10,098 nucleotides of DNA. Source: JBFKMV01 sp041629655 (lineage in GTDB: Bacteria; Acidobacteriota; Polarisedimenticolia; Polarisedimenticolales; Polarisedimenticolaceae). The stretch's first letter is position 1. Each line of letters starts with the position of its first letter. The notes under the pieces were generated by a model. It ran no database searches. It was not told the origin of the DNA and saw only the letters and a program-made list of their open reading frames with translations. The position numbers and the translations under genes are program-made. The stretch covers positions 1-10,098 of the forward strand of contig JBFKMV010000184.1 of assembly GCA_041629655.1 (NCBI GenBank), read 5' to 3'. Positions 1 to 5,581 of the stretch are shown here, piece by piece.

Positions 1-618
1 CTGCTCGGCGAGGTCGTGGTCGGCAACCCGGTCGAGGCCTCGGTCACGATGGGTCCGCTGGCCACCGCCGATCAGTTGCGCGACGCGATCGAGGGCGTGG
101 GCAAGCTGCGCCAGGCCGCGGAGCTGGTGCACGGGACCGGCGAGCGCGTCGACGGCGTCGGGGCCGAGCCCGGCCGAGGGTACTTCTTCGCACCGGCCTT
201 GCTGCGGGCCGCGGACCCCGCCGGCGCCGGCGTGATCCACCGGCACGAGGTGTTCGGCCCGGTGGCGACGCTGCTGCCGTGCGGAGGCACGGCGCGCGAG
301 ACGGCGGGGCTGGTGGCGCTGGCGGACGGCACGCTGGTCACCTCGCTGTACAGCGACGACGAGGATTACGTGGCCGGGTTCATTCGCGCGGCGGGCTCGT
401 TCAGCGGCAGGCTGTACCTCGGCTCGGCGAAGATGGCCGAGCAGGCGCCGGGCTCCGGGGTCGCCCTGCCCCAGAGCCTTCACGGCGGGCCCGGGCGCGC
501 GGGCGGCGGCGAGGAGCTGGGCGGGCTGCGCGCGCTCCACCTGTACACGCAGTGCCTGGCGCTGCAGGGCAGCCGCCAGATGGTCCAGGCGCTGGTCGGC
601 GCGGCCGGGGAGGCCTGA
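1..618 (+). CDS. PaaZ/BoxD-type aldehyde dehydrogenase, C-terminal part (5' end outside window)
   Basis: The frame is open from base 1 to a TGA at 616-618 and gives about 205 residues, the last 40% of an aldehyde dehydrogenase. Visible hallmarks are the VVVGNP segment near the start, the family motif HEVFGPVATLLP (about 241-276), whose Glu contacts the NAD(P) ribose in this fold, and the stretch HGGPGRAGGGEELGG (481-525). That last stretch is typical of the dehydrogenase domain of PaaZ (phenylacetate pathway) and of BoxD (3,4-dehydroadipyl-CoA semialdehyde dehydrogenase, benzoyl-CoA epoxidation pathway). Such enzymes oxidise a CoA-linked ring-cleavage semialdehyde to the acid in the cytoplasm. 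The catalytic Cys and general-base Glu lie upstream of the window and cannot be checked. The protein stops right after the dehydrogenase domain (ending LQGSRQMVQALVG plus a short tail), so PaaZ's C-terminal MaoC-like hydratase domain is absent. That favours a BoxD-like or stand-alone enzyme. The family call is firm; the substrate is inferred. Confidence 0.88.
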   Translation: MLGEVVVGNPVEASVTMGPLATADQLRDAIEGVGKLRQAAELVHGTGERVDGVGAEPGRGYFFAPALLRAADPAGAGVIHRHEVFGPVATLLPCGGTARETAGLVALADGTLVTSLYSDDEDYVAGFIRAAGSFSGRLYLGSAKMAEQAPGSGVALPQSLHGGPGRAGGGEELGGLRALHLYTQCLALQGSRQMVQALVGAAGEA

Positions 619-648
619 GGCGCGCGCCGGCTGCCGTTCCCGATGCTA

Positions 649-670
649 AGATGGGGCTTGTGCCCCGTCT
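649..670 (+). promoter_or_regulatory. 9-bp hairpin just upstream of the nfuA ribosome binding site
   Basis: Bases 649-657 (AGATGGGGC) pair with 662-670 (GCCCCGTCT) around the tetraloop TTGT. This gives nine consecutive pairs, one of them a T-G wobble (652/667). The stem ends four bases before the GGAGGT at 675-680. It could be a terminator for the upstream dehydrogenase gene, though only three T's (672-674) follow, or a leader hairpin that tunes translation of nfuA. The pairing is seen directly; the role is inference. Confidence 0.45.
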
Positions 671-674
671 GTTT

Positions 675-680
675 GGAGGT
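675..680 (+). promoter_or_regulatory. Ribosome binding site that sets the nfuA GTG start
   Basis: GGAGGT lies six bases before the GTG at 687. No comparable site precedes the in-frame ATG at 651, which itself sits inside the hairpin stem at 649-670. This decides the start in favour of GTG. Confidence 0.75.
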
Positions 681-686
681 TCAACC

Positions 687-1268
687 GTGATCACCGTGAC
701 CGACCTGGCCCGGCAAAAAGTGCTCGAGGTCGCCGCCGCGGAAAACCGCGCGGGCGTCGGCCTGCGGGTCAACGTGCTCAACGGCGGAACGAGCATGGTC
801 GAGTACTCGCTGAACTTCGTCGGACCGGGCGAGCAAGCCGCGGACGATACGATCGTCGATCTCGGCGATTTCAAGCTCCACGTGGATCCGGAGAGCGCGA
901 AGTTCCTCGAGGGCGCCACGATCGACTACATCGACGGGCTGACCGAGAGCGGCTTCAAGGTCGAAGCGCCCAACTCCGGCCCGCCCAAGCCCGAAGGCCC
1001 GATGGCTCAGGCCGTCGAACAGGTGATCCAGGAACGGATCAACCCGGCGATCGCGATGCACGGCGGGTTCGTCAGCCTGGTCGGGCTGAAGGACAACGTG
1101 GCCTACCTGCGCTTCGGGGGCGGCTGCCAGGGTTGCGGGATGGTGGACGTGACGCTGAAGCAGGGCGTCGAGGTGATGATCAAGGAGTCCGTCCCCGAGA
1201 TCGCCGGCGTGACGGACGTGACCGACCACGCCTCGGGCCGCAACCCCTACTACCAGCCCGGCAAGTAG
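687..1268 (+). CDS. nfuA: NfuA-type iron-sulfur cluster carrier protein
   Basis: A 193-residue protein, close to the 191 residues of E. coli NfuA, with the same two-domain layout. Residues 1 to about 100 form a degenerate A-type carrier domain (starts ITVTDLARQKV, contains VEYSLNFVG and IDYIDG) that lacks the A-type cysteines. Residues about 110-193 form a NifU-like domain with the cluster-binding CxxC in GGGCQGCGMVDVTLKQGVE (from position 1116), which places the cysteines at residues 147 and 150. NfuA binds a [4Fe-4S] cluster at a dimer interface through this CxxC and passes it to apo-enzymes in the cytoplasm, notably under oxidative stress or iron limitation. The GTG start is chosen from the GGAGGT at 675-680 and from the match to family length. 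The gene begins 68 bases after the dehydrogenase stop and is followed by a strong hairpin, so it could be monocistronic. It ends NPYYQPGK, in keeping with the NPYY tail common in proteobacterial NfuA. Confidence 0.95.
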   Translation: MITVTDLARQKVLEVAAAENRAGVGLRVNVLNGGTSMVEYSLNFVGPGEQAADDTIVDLGDFKLHVDPESAKFLEGATIDYIDGLTESGFKVEAPNSGPPKPEGPMAQAVEQVIQERINPAIAMHGGFVSLVGLKDNVAYLRFGGGCQGCGMVDVTLKQGVEVMIKESVPEIAGVTDVTDHASGRNPYYQPGK

Positions 1269-1278
1269 CCCTCGGAGG

Positions 1279-1308
1279 CGGCGGGAGCGCGCGGCCGCGC
1301 CCCCGCCG
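1279..1308. terminator. Shared hairpin terminator between convergent nfuA and Kazal genes
   Basis: Bases 1279-1285 (CGGCGGG) pair with 1302-1308 (CCCGCCG), and 1287-1291 (GCGCG) pair with 1296-1300 (CGCGC), around the loop CGGC. The one interruption (1286/1301) is A-C in plus-strand RNA but U-G in minus-strand RNA, where the stem becomes 13 continuous pairs. It lies in the 48-base gap between two convergent stop codons, the expected place for a bidirectional terminator. No T-tract follows on either side, so it may act with Rho or as a 3'-end stabiliser. Confidence 0.55.
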
Positions 1309-1316
1309 GTTCGTGC

Positions 1317-1586
1317 CTACTGTCGCGCTCCGCCCTCGACGCACCCGGTGGCGCAGGCGCGGTCGGCGTAGCACTGGTTCGAGTAGGTGACCCCGTTGTC
1401 ACAGGTCACCGGGTCCCAGACGTCCAGGCACTCCAGGCCCGCATTCGGACACTTGCCCGGTCCCGGCCCCGGATCGGGGAACGGCCCCGGCCCGGGCTTG
1501 GGGCGGGCGAAGGCCAGCGATCCGACCGTGACCACGACCACGAGCGCGAGCACGAATGCAACGATCAGCAGCTTCCGGTTCCGCAT
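1317..1586 (-). CDS. Small secreted Kazal-type protein (putative serine protease inhibitor)
   Basis: An 89-residue protein. Residues 1-27 form a signal peptide: a basic MRNRK start, a long hydrophobic run of Leu/Val/Ala, then an AFA signal peptidase I site at 25-27. Residues 28-45 are a Pro/Gly-rich linker built from PGPG units. Residues 46-85 hold six cysteines (46, 53, 62, 72, 78, 82) and the Kazal signature DPVTCDNGVTYSNQC, with Tyr68 and Asn70 in the usual places. Kazal domains insert a loop into the active site of serine proteases. The reactive P1 residue lies just after the second cysteine, here around Leu54-Asp55, but it cannot be assigned reliably. Spacing differs slightly from the classical eukaryotic pattern: eight residues between Cys53 and Cys62, and five between Cys62 and Tyr68. 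The ATG at 1584-1586 is chosen from a strong AAGGAGG at 1596-1602 and from the signal peptide. The gene follows the M14 peptidase on the same strand after 112 bases. The fold is fairly secure; actual inhibition and its target are inference. Confidence 0.82.
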   Translation of the reverse strand: MRNRKLLIVAFVLALVVVVTVGSLAFARPKPGPGPFPDPGPGPGKCPNAGLECLDVWDPVTCDNGVTYSNQCYADRACATGCVEGGARQ

Positions 1587-1651
1587 CGACGCTTTCCTCC
1601 TTGGACGATGGTGTGGATGACTTCGCGTGCGGTTGGCGCGACGATAAACCG

Positions 1652-1666
1652 GCGCCACCCTGGCGC
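1652..1666 (-). terminator. Weak hairpin downstream of the M14 peptidase gene
   Basis: GCGCC (1652-1656 complement) and its partner at 1662-1666 form a 5-bp stem around a 5-base loop, about 33 bases beyond the M14 stop. On the minus strand it is followed by a GGTTTATCG stretch with only three T's. It could be a weak terminator or intergenic spacer element. A stem this short arises often in sequence this rich in G+C. Confidence 0.2.
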
Positions 1667-1698
1667 GCAACAGGAAACGTGATCGGCCGCGCTGCGGC

Positions 1699-4371
1699 TC
1701 AGTCGCGGGGATCGCGGAGCTTCGTCGACTTGACCAGGGGGCCGAAGAACAGGGCGTTGAGATACAGCCGCTCGGTCCCGCGCCAGAACCCGCGGAAGTT
1801 CGGGTTGTCGGCGATCCGGATCACCACGCCGCGCTGCCGGCGCGTCGCGATCACGGCCGGGCTGCCGGCAAGCCGCTCGAGGTTCTCGGCCGACGCGTAG
1901 CCGGCCAGCCGGGGAGCGCCGGTGTAGACGGCGACGGTCTCGAACGGGTCCGGACCGGGCTCGAGCCGGTGGACCCCGCTGCGGAACACCGCCAGCTGCG
2001 GCTCGCGATATCCCCACGCCAGCGGGTGCGTCCCGTCGATCTGCACCTCGAAGATCGCGCCGCTGATCCGTTGCGCATCGCGCTCGCGCTCGAAGTCGGC
2101 ATAGACGCCGAGCGGCGCCGGCCGGTCCGGTGCCGCGGCGCCCGCGGGCCCCGGGCCCGGCACCGGCTCGGTGTCGGGCTCCGGCTCCTCGGGCGCCTCC
2201 GGCGTCTCGGCCTCCCGCTCGGGGGGCGCGGCGGCGAGCAGGTGCTTGCCGGCCCACACCGCGGCGCGCCTGGTGGCGACGACGGTGCCCCCCGCCTCGA
2301 CCCAGCGCCCGATCGAGGCGACGGTCTTGTCGTCGAGGCTCGCGTAGGTCCCGTCCACCAGCAGCAGGTGCGTGTAGCGGTCGAGCGGCGTCCGCCGCAG
2401 CCGATCCGGCTCGACCATCGACAGCTCGATGCCGTAGCGCCGGTCGAGCAGGTGCCATACCTCGCCGGCCTCGTAGCCGGAGACGCCGCGGCCGGCGACC
2501 AGCAGCGGCCTGGGCCTGGCGAGCGGGAGCAGGCCCGGGCTGCCGAGATCGATCCCCGACGGCGTCAGGCCGGTCGTGGCCACGGTCACGTCGACGCCCT
2601 CCTGCGCGACCAGCTCCGCGACCAGCTGGTGCAGGCGCTCGACGCGCTCGGGCTCCTGGATTCCCACCGGCACCACGATCGCGCCGTGCCGGAAGGCCCG
2701 CGAGGCCGAGCCGACCGTGAGCTCGAAGGGCTGCCGCGCCGCCCGCACCCGCAGCTCGGCGTCGAGCAGGCGGTACAGCGCGCGCGGCGCGTCCTCCGGG
2801 TCCCAGTCGAAGACGTAGGCGTAGGCCCGCTCCACGGGCCCGCTGAGCGTACCCGGCGGCGGTGCCGCCGACTCGACCGGCTTGCCGAGCAGCCGCGGGT
2901 CCCAGGCCCGCCCGCGCAACGCCGCGTCGCGCGCTCCGAAAGCCAGCGGCAGGGTCCACGCCGAGACGTCGTAGAACGTCGTGTCGGCGAACTCGGTCCG
3001 GCGTTCGAACAGCGCCCGCAACAGCCGGTACTGCTCCTGCTCGACCGGGACGACGAACGCACCGCCCGGCTCGAACCGCCGTCCCCCGGTCTCGATCGCC
3101 CGCGCCAACTCGTGGACCCGGATCCCGTGCGCCAGCAGCAGCTCCACGAGCCACGCCGCGCGGGCCGGGTCGCCCGGGACTGCGAAGACCCAGGCCCGCA
3201 CCTCGTCGGCGGCCGCCGCGGTCCGCGCGCCGGCGAAGAAGGCGCGCCGGTATTCGAACAGCTCGCGCCGGTGCTCGCGGGCCGCCCGCAGCATCGACAA
3301 CGAGGTCCGGAACTGGTTGTCGATCGCCATCGCGAAGGTCAGCTTGCCGTTCGGCGTCTGCTGGACCTGCCCGCGCGCGCCGGCCTGCTCGAACAGCACG
3401 CCGATGCTGCCCCACAGGTCGGGATACGTGGAGCCCTTGCCCGGGTAGAAGTCGTCGAAGGTCTCCTCGCTGTAGTAGAGCCGCCCGGCCGCGTCCAGCG
3501 CGCGGCGGTGATGCTGTGCGATCTTGCGCGTCAGCTCGAGGTTGCCCGGCGGCACCAGCGGGTTGATCCGGCTCGGCACGCCGGGCTGGAAGAAGTAGGT
3601 CGCCGACGATCCCATCTCGTGGTAGTCGCCGAGCAGCAACGGCCGCCAGCGCCGGAGCGTTCGCACGCGGGCGCGCGTTTCGGGTTGCACGAGCAGCAGC
3701 CAGTCGCGGTTGAGGTCGAACCAGTAGTGGTTGGTGCGGCCGCCCGGCCAGACCTCGCGGTGCTCGCGGTGCGCCGGATCGGCCACCGCCACCCGGCCGC
3801 GATGCATGTTGACCCACGTGGCGAAGCGGTCGAGGCCGTCCGGGTTCAGCGCGGGGTCGAGCAGCACCACGGTCTCCTCAAGCAGGGCGTCCACCTCGGG
3901 CCCGCGCGCCGCGGCCAGGAAGTACGCGACGTGCAGCGCGGCATTGGAGCCGCTGGCTTCGTTGCCGTGGACGCTGTAGCCGAGCCACACCGTCACCGGG
4001 AGCCCGGCCAGCTGCTCGTCCGACGGTTGCGGACGCGCCGGATCGGCCAGCGCGCGGTGGGCCTCGCGGATCTGCTCCAGACGCCGGTGGTTCGCCGGAG
4101 CGGTGGCGGTCAGCAGCACCAGCGGCCGCCCCTCGTGGGTCGTGCCCTGGACCTCGAGCGTCAGCCGCTCCGAGGCCTCGGCGAGCCGCTCCATGTAACG
4201 CACCAGCCGGTCGTGACGGACGTGCCACTCGCCGACCTCGTGCCCGAGCACGCTGGCCGGGGTCGGGATGGCGGGGTCGTAGTCGAACTCGACGGGGAGC
4301 GGGCCGGCCGCGGCCAGGACCGCCGTCGCCGCCAAGGCCGGCACCAACGCTGCGAGGCTTCTCGAGATCAC
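1699..4371 (-). CDS. Secreted M14-family zinc carboxypeptidase, 890 residues
   Basis: Exported metallopeptidase of the M14 (carboxypeptidase A) family, predicted to remove C-terminal residues from peptides outside the cytoplasm. Numbering from the chosen GTG, residues 1 to about 23 are a signal peptide (ISRSLAALVPALAATAVLAAAG). The catalytic domain spans roughly 45-340. The zinc site is His135 and Glu138 in VHGNEASGSNAALH plus His251 in LLGDYHEMG. The substrate-binding Asn-Arg pair is 221-222 in FDLNRDW, and the catalytic Glu is 328 in GVLFEQAG. All key residues are present. The remaining 500 or so residues are typical of long bacterial M14 proteins. A Rossmann-like segment at about 620-705 resembles the amidotransferase-like domain often annotated there. 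A Pro/Glu-rich linker follows at about 715-753, and the C-terminus carries IADNPNFRGFWRGTERLY. The GTG at 4369-4371 is preferred because GGGGGA ends six bases before it and it leaves a clean signal peptide. A TTG at 4387-4389 would add six residues. The gene starts 55 bases after the DUF3465 stop. Confidence 0.92.
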   Translation of the reverse strand: MISRSLAALVPALAATAVLAAAGPLPVEFDYDPAIPTPASVLGHEVGEWHVRHDRLVRYMERLAEASERLTLEVQGTTHEGRPLVLLTATAPANHRRLEQIREAHRALADPARPQPSDEQLAGLPVTVWLGYSVHGNEASGSNAALHVAYFLAAARGPEVDALLEETVVLLDPALNPDGLDRFATWVNMHRGRVAVADPAHREHREVWPGGRTNHYWFDLNRDWLLLVQPETRARVRTLRRWRPLLLGDYHEMGSSATYFFQPGVPSRINPLVPPGNLELTRKIAQHHRRALDAAGRLYYSEETFDDFYPGKGSTYPDLWGSIGVLFEQAGARGQVQQTPNGKLTFAMAIDNQFRTSLSMLRAAREHRRELFEYRRAFFAGARTAAAADEVRAWVFAVPGDPARAAWLVELLLAHGIRVHELARAIETGGRRFEPGGAFVVPVEQEQYRLLRALFERRTEFADTTFYDVSAWTLPLAFGARDAALRGRAWDPRLLGKPVESAAPPPGTLSGPVERAYAYVFDWDPEDAPRALYRLLDAELRVRAARQPFELTVGSASRAFRHGAIVVPVGIQEPERVERLHQLVAELVAQEGVDVTVATTGLTPSGIDLGSPGLLPLARPRPLLVAGRGVSGYEAGEVWHLLDRRYGIELSMVEPDRLRRTPLDRYTHLLLVDGTYASLDDKTVASIGRWVEAGGTVVATRRAAVWAGKHLLAAAPPEREAETPEAPEEPEPDTEPVPGPGPAGAAAPDRPAPLGVYADFERERDAQRISGAIFEVQIDGTHPLAWGYREPQLAVFRSGVHRLEPGPDPFETVAVYTGAPRLAGYASAENLERLAGSPAVIATRRQRGVVIRIADNPNFRGFWRGTERLYLNALFFGPLVKSTKLRDPRD

Positions 4372-4377
4372 GGCGCG

Positions 4378-4383
4378 TCCCCC
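4378..4383 (-). promoter_or_regulatory. Ribosome binding site favouring the GTG start of the M14 gene
   Basis: GGGGGA on the minus strand, six bases upstream of the GTG at 4371. It lies inside the frame that would be coded if the TTG at 4389 were used, which argues for the shorter protein. Confidence 0.55.
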
Positions 4384-4426
4384 GTTCAAGGCGTCCCGGC
4401 GGCCGGGAAGGCTACCACAGGCCCTG

Positions 4427-4882
4427 TCAGCGATAGAGCTTCCCGCGGTGCCGGATCCAGCCGCCGTCGCGTCGTCCGCGCGGATCGTGGTGCGTCCAGT
4501 GCACGACGCCGCCGCGATCGTTCCATTCGTACTCGCCGCGGAAGTCCAGCGTGTCTCCCACGACCAGCGGGACGCGCGGCGCCAGGTCGATGTTGTGGCT
4601 GATCAAGAGGGTCTGGCCCGAGCCGAGCCGCACGATGAAGCGCTGGTGGCGCGAGCCCTGCTTGTCGTCGGGCAGGATCCGCTCGACCTCGCCGCGCGTC
4701 TCGACCCACAGGTCGGACCGCCGGTCGCGGAACGCCTCACCGATCGCACGATCGGCGGCCTCGACCGCGGCGCGGTCCGGATCGCCCGTCCCCGGCCCCA
4801 GGGTGGGCGCGGAGCCGCCGCAGCCGGCCAGCACGGCGAGGGCGAGCGCGAGGGCGATCGGGTGGCGCACGAGCCTGTTCAT
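4427..4882 (-). CDS. DUF3465-family lipoprotein
   Basis: A 151-residue protein with a lipoprotein signal: basic start MNRLVRHP, hydrophobic core, and the lipobox LAGC with Cys21 as the lipidation site. Ser24 at +4 does not indicate retention in the inner membrane, so an outer-membrane location is plausible. Residues 22-40 are a flexible Gly/Pro/Asp stretch. From about residue 56 the sequence matches what I know of DUF3465 proteins: HQRFIVRL (79-86), SHNIDLAPRVPL (95-106), GEYEWN (116-121) and GGVVHWTHHDP (124-134), with a basic C-terminus. The domain reads like a small beta-barrel of OB type, but no activity is established for the family to my knowledge. The ATG at 4880-4882 has GGAGG four bases upstream (4887-4891). 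It is transcribed towards the M14 peptidase gene and starts 95 bases from the divergent DUF937 gene, so its promoter must lie in or near 4883-4977. Confidence 0.9.
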   Translation of the reverse strand: MNRLVRHPIALALALAVLAGCGGSAPTLGPGTGDPDRAAVEAADRAIGEAFRDRRSDLWVETRGEVERILPDDKQGSRHQRFIVRLGSGQTLLISHNIDLAPRVPLVVGDTLDFRGEYEWNDRGGVVHWTHHDPRGRRDGGWIRHRGKLYR

Positions 4883-4977
4883 CGGGCCTCCGGCAATCGG
4901 GAAACCGGTATTGTACGCCGAATGTGACTGCGTCGGGCGGAAGCGGTCGATGATACCGACGACGTAGGAGACCCCCG

Positions 4978-5577
4978 ATGGAGTCGATACTCGACCTGAT
5001 CCAGAAACAGCTCGGCGGCGACACGCTCTCGAGGATCAGCCGCGAGCTCGGCGCGGACGAGCGCACGACCGGCACGGCGGCGTCCGCCGCGGTGTCGGCG
5101 ATCCTCGGCGGCCTGGCACGCAACGCTAAGAGCGACGACGGCGCACGGGCGCTCTCGGCGGCGCTGGCCAAGGACCACGACGGCAGCGCGCTCGACGACG
5201 TCCCGGGGCAGCTGCGCGAGGCGCCGCAGGGGCCGGGCGACGGCATCCTGCGTCACGTGATGGGTTCGCGCCGCAGCGCGGTCGAGGGGGGGCTGAGCCA
5301 GGCCACCGGATTGGACCGCTCGTCGATGGGCAAGCTGATGACGATGCTGGCGCCGGTGGTGATGGGAGCGCTGGGGCGGACCCGGCGTCAGGACAACCTC
5401 GACGCCCGAGCGCTGGCCGGATTGCTCCGACAGGAGAGCCGGGAGCTGGCGCGGCGCGAGGGCACCTCGCTCGGCATCCTCGGCCGAGTGATGGACGCGG
5501 ACGGCGACGGCGACGTGGACGTGAGCGACCTGATCAAACGCGGGGGCGGGCTGCTCGACCGCTTCCTGGGCCGCTAG
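4978..5577 (+). CDS. DUF937-domain protein with a C-terminal EF-hand-like calcium loop
   Basis: A 199-residue protein without a signal peptide or membrane segment. Residues 1 to about 155 fit the DUF937 family (YidB-like bacterial proteins of unknown function). They start MESILDLIQKQLGGDTL, then carry Ala/Gly-rich helices and the segment GKLMTMLAPVVMGALGR (118-134), a typical repeat motif of that family. Residues 173-184 (DADGDGDVDVSD) form a canonical EF-hand loop, with Asp at positions 1, 3, 5, 7, 9 and 12 and Gly at 6; Asp rather than Glu at 12 is dockerin-like. A Gly-rich, hydrophobic tail (GGGLLDRFLGR) follows. The start is set by AGGAG at 4966-4970, seven bases before the ATG. It is divergent from the DUF3465 gene and convergent with the ATP-grasp gene, whose stop it overlaps. 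The role is unknown; calcium binding is inferred from the loop only. Confidence 0.88.
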   Translation: MESILDLIQKQLGGDTLSRISRELGADERTTGTAASAAVSAILGGLARNAKSDDGARALSAALAKDHDGSALDDVPGQLREAPQGPGDGILRHVMGSRRSAVEGGLSQATGLDRSSMGKLMTMLAPVVMGALGRTRRQDNLDARALAGLLRQESRELARREGTSLGILGRVMDADGDGDVDVSDLIKRGGGLLDRFLGR

Positions 5578-5581
5578 CGGC
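5570..5581. repeat. 12-bp perfect palindrome carrying both convergent stop codons
   Basis: GCCGCTAGCGGC reads the same on both strands. The central CTAG (5574-5577) supplies TAG at 5575-5577 for the plus-strand DUF937 gene and TAG at 5574-5576 for the minus-strand ATP-grasp gene. No separate terminator fits between the two genes. Confidence 0.85.

Noticed and set aside
644..652. TGCTAAGAT, resembling an extended -10 promoter element before nfuA
   Set aside because: No -35-like hexamer is present at the right distance, and the element overlaps the hairpin at 649-670, so a start from it would not transcribe the whole stem. Too weak to annotate.
279..686. Upstream extension of the nfuA frame into the dehydrogenase gene
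   Set aside because: The extension is Arg/Ala/Gly-rich shadow sequence. GGAGGT before the GTG at 687 and the NfuA family length set the start there.
1455..1505. GGCCCCGG-type DNA repeats within the Kazal gene
   Set aside because: They are explained by the coding of the Pro-Gly linker (PGPG units) rather than by an independent DNA repeat element.
1609..1655. Possible minus-strand promoter (TTGCGC, 16-base spacer, TTTATC) for the Kazal gene
   Set aside because: Both hexamers match only partly and the putative -35 lies in the stem of the weak hairpin at 1652-1666. Not distinguishable from chance.
1565..3817. 750-codon minus-strand frame overlapping the M14 gene in another frame
   Set aside because: It is rich in Arg, Ala and Gly with no domain signature, and it overlaps the M14 gene and the start of the Kazal gene. 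It is a frame shadow of GC-rich coding sequence.
4394..4408. Inverted repeat TCCCGGC-G-GCCGGGA between the DUF3465 and M14 genes
   Set aside because: The perfect dyad would leave a one-base loop, so a real stem would be only five or six pairs, with no T-tract. It could arise by chance at this G+C content.
1969..4602. Very long open frame (877 codons) on the plus strand opposite the M14 peptidase and the DUF3465 gene
   Set aside because: The translation is Arg/Pro/Ala-rich low-complexity sequence with no recognisable motif, whereas the opposite strand has complete catalytic and export signals. Long antisense frames are expected from G/C-biased third positions.
4910..4915. TACAAT on the minus strand as a -10 box for the DUF3465 gene
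   Set aside because: It matches a -10 hexamer well, but no -35-like hexamer lies 16-18 bases upstream. A single hexamer is not enough evidence.
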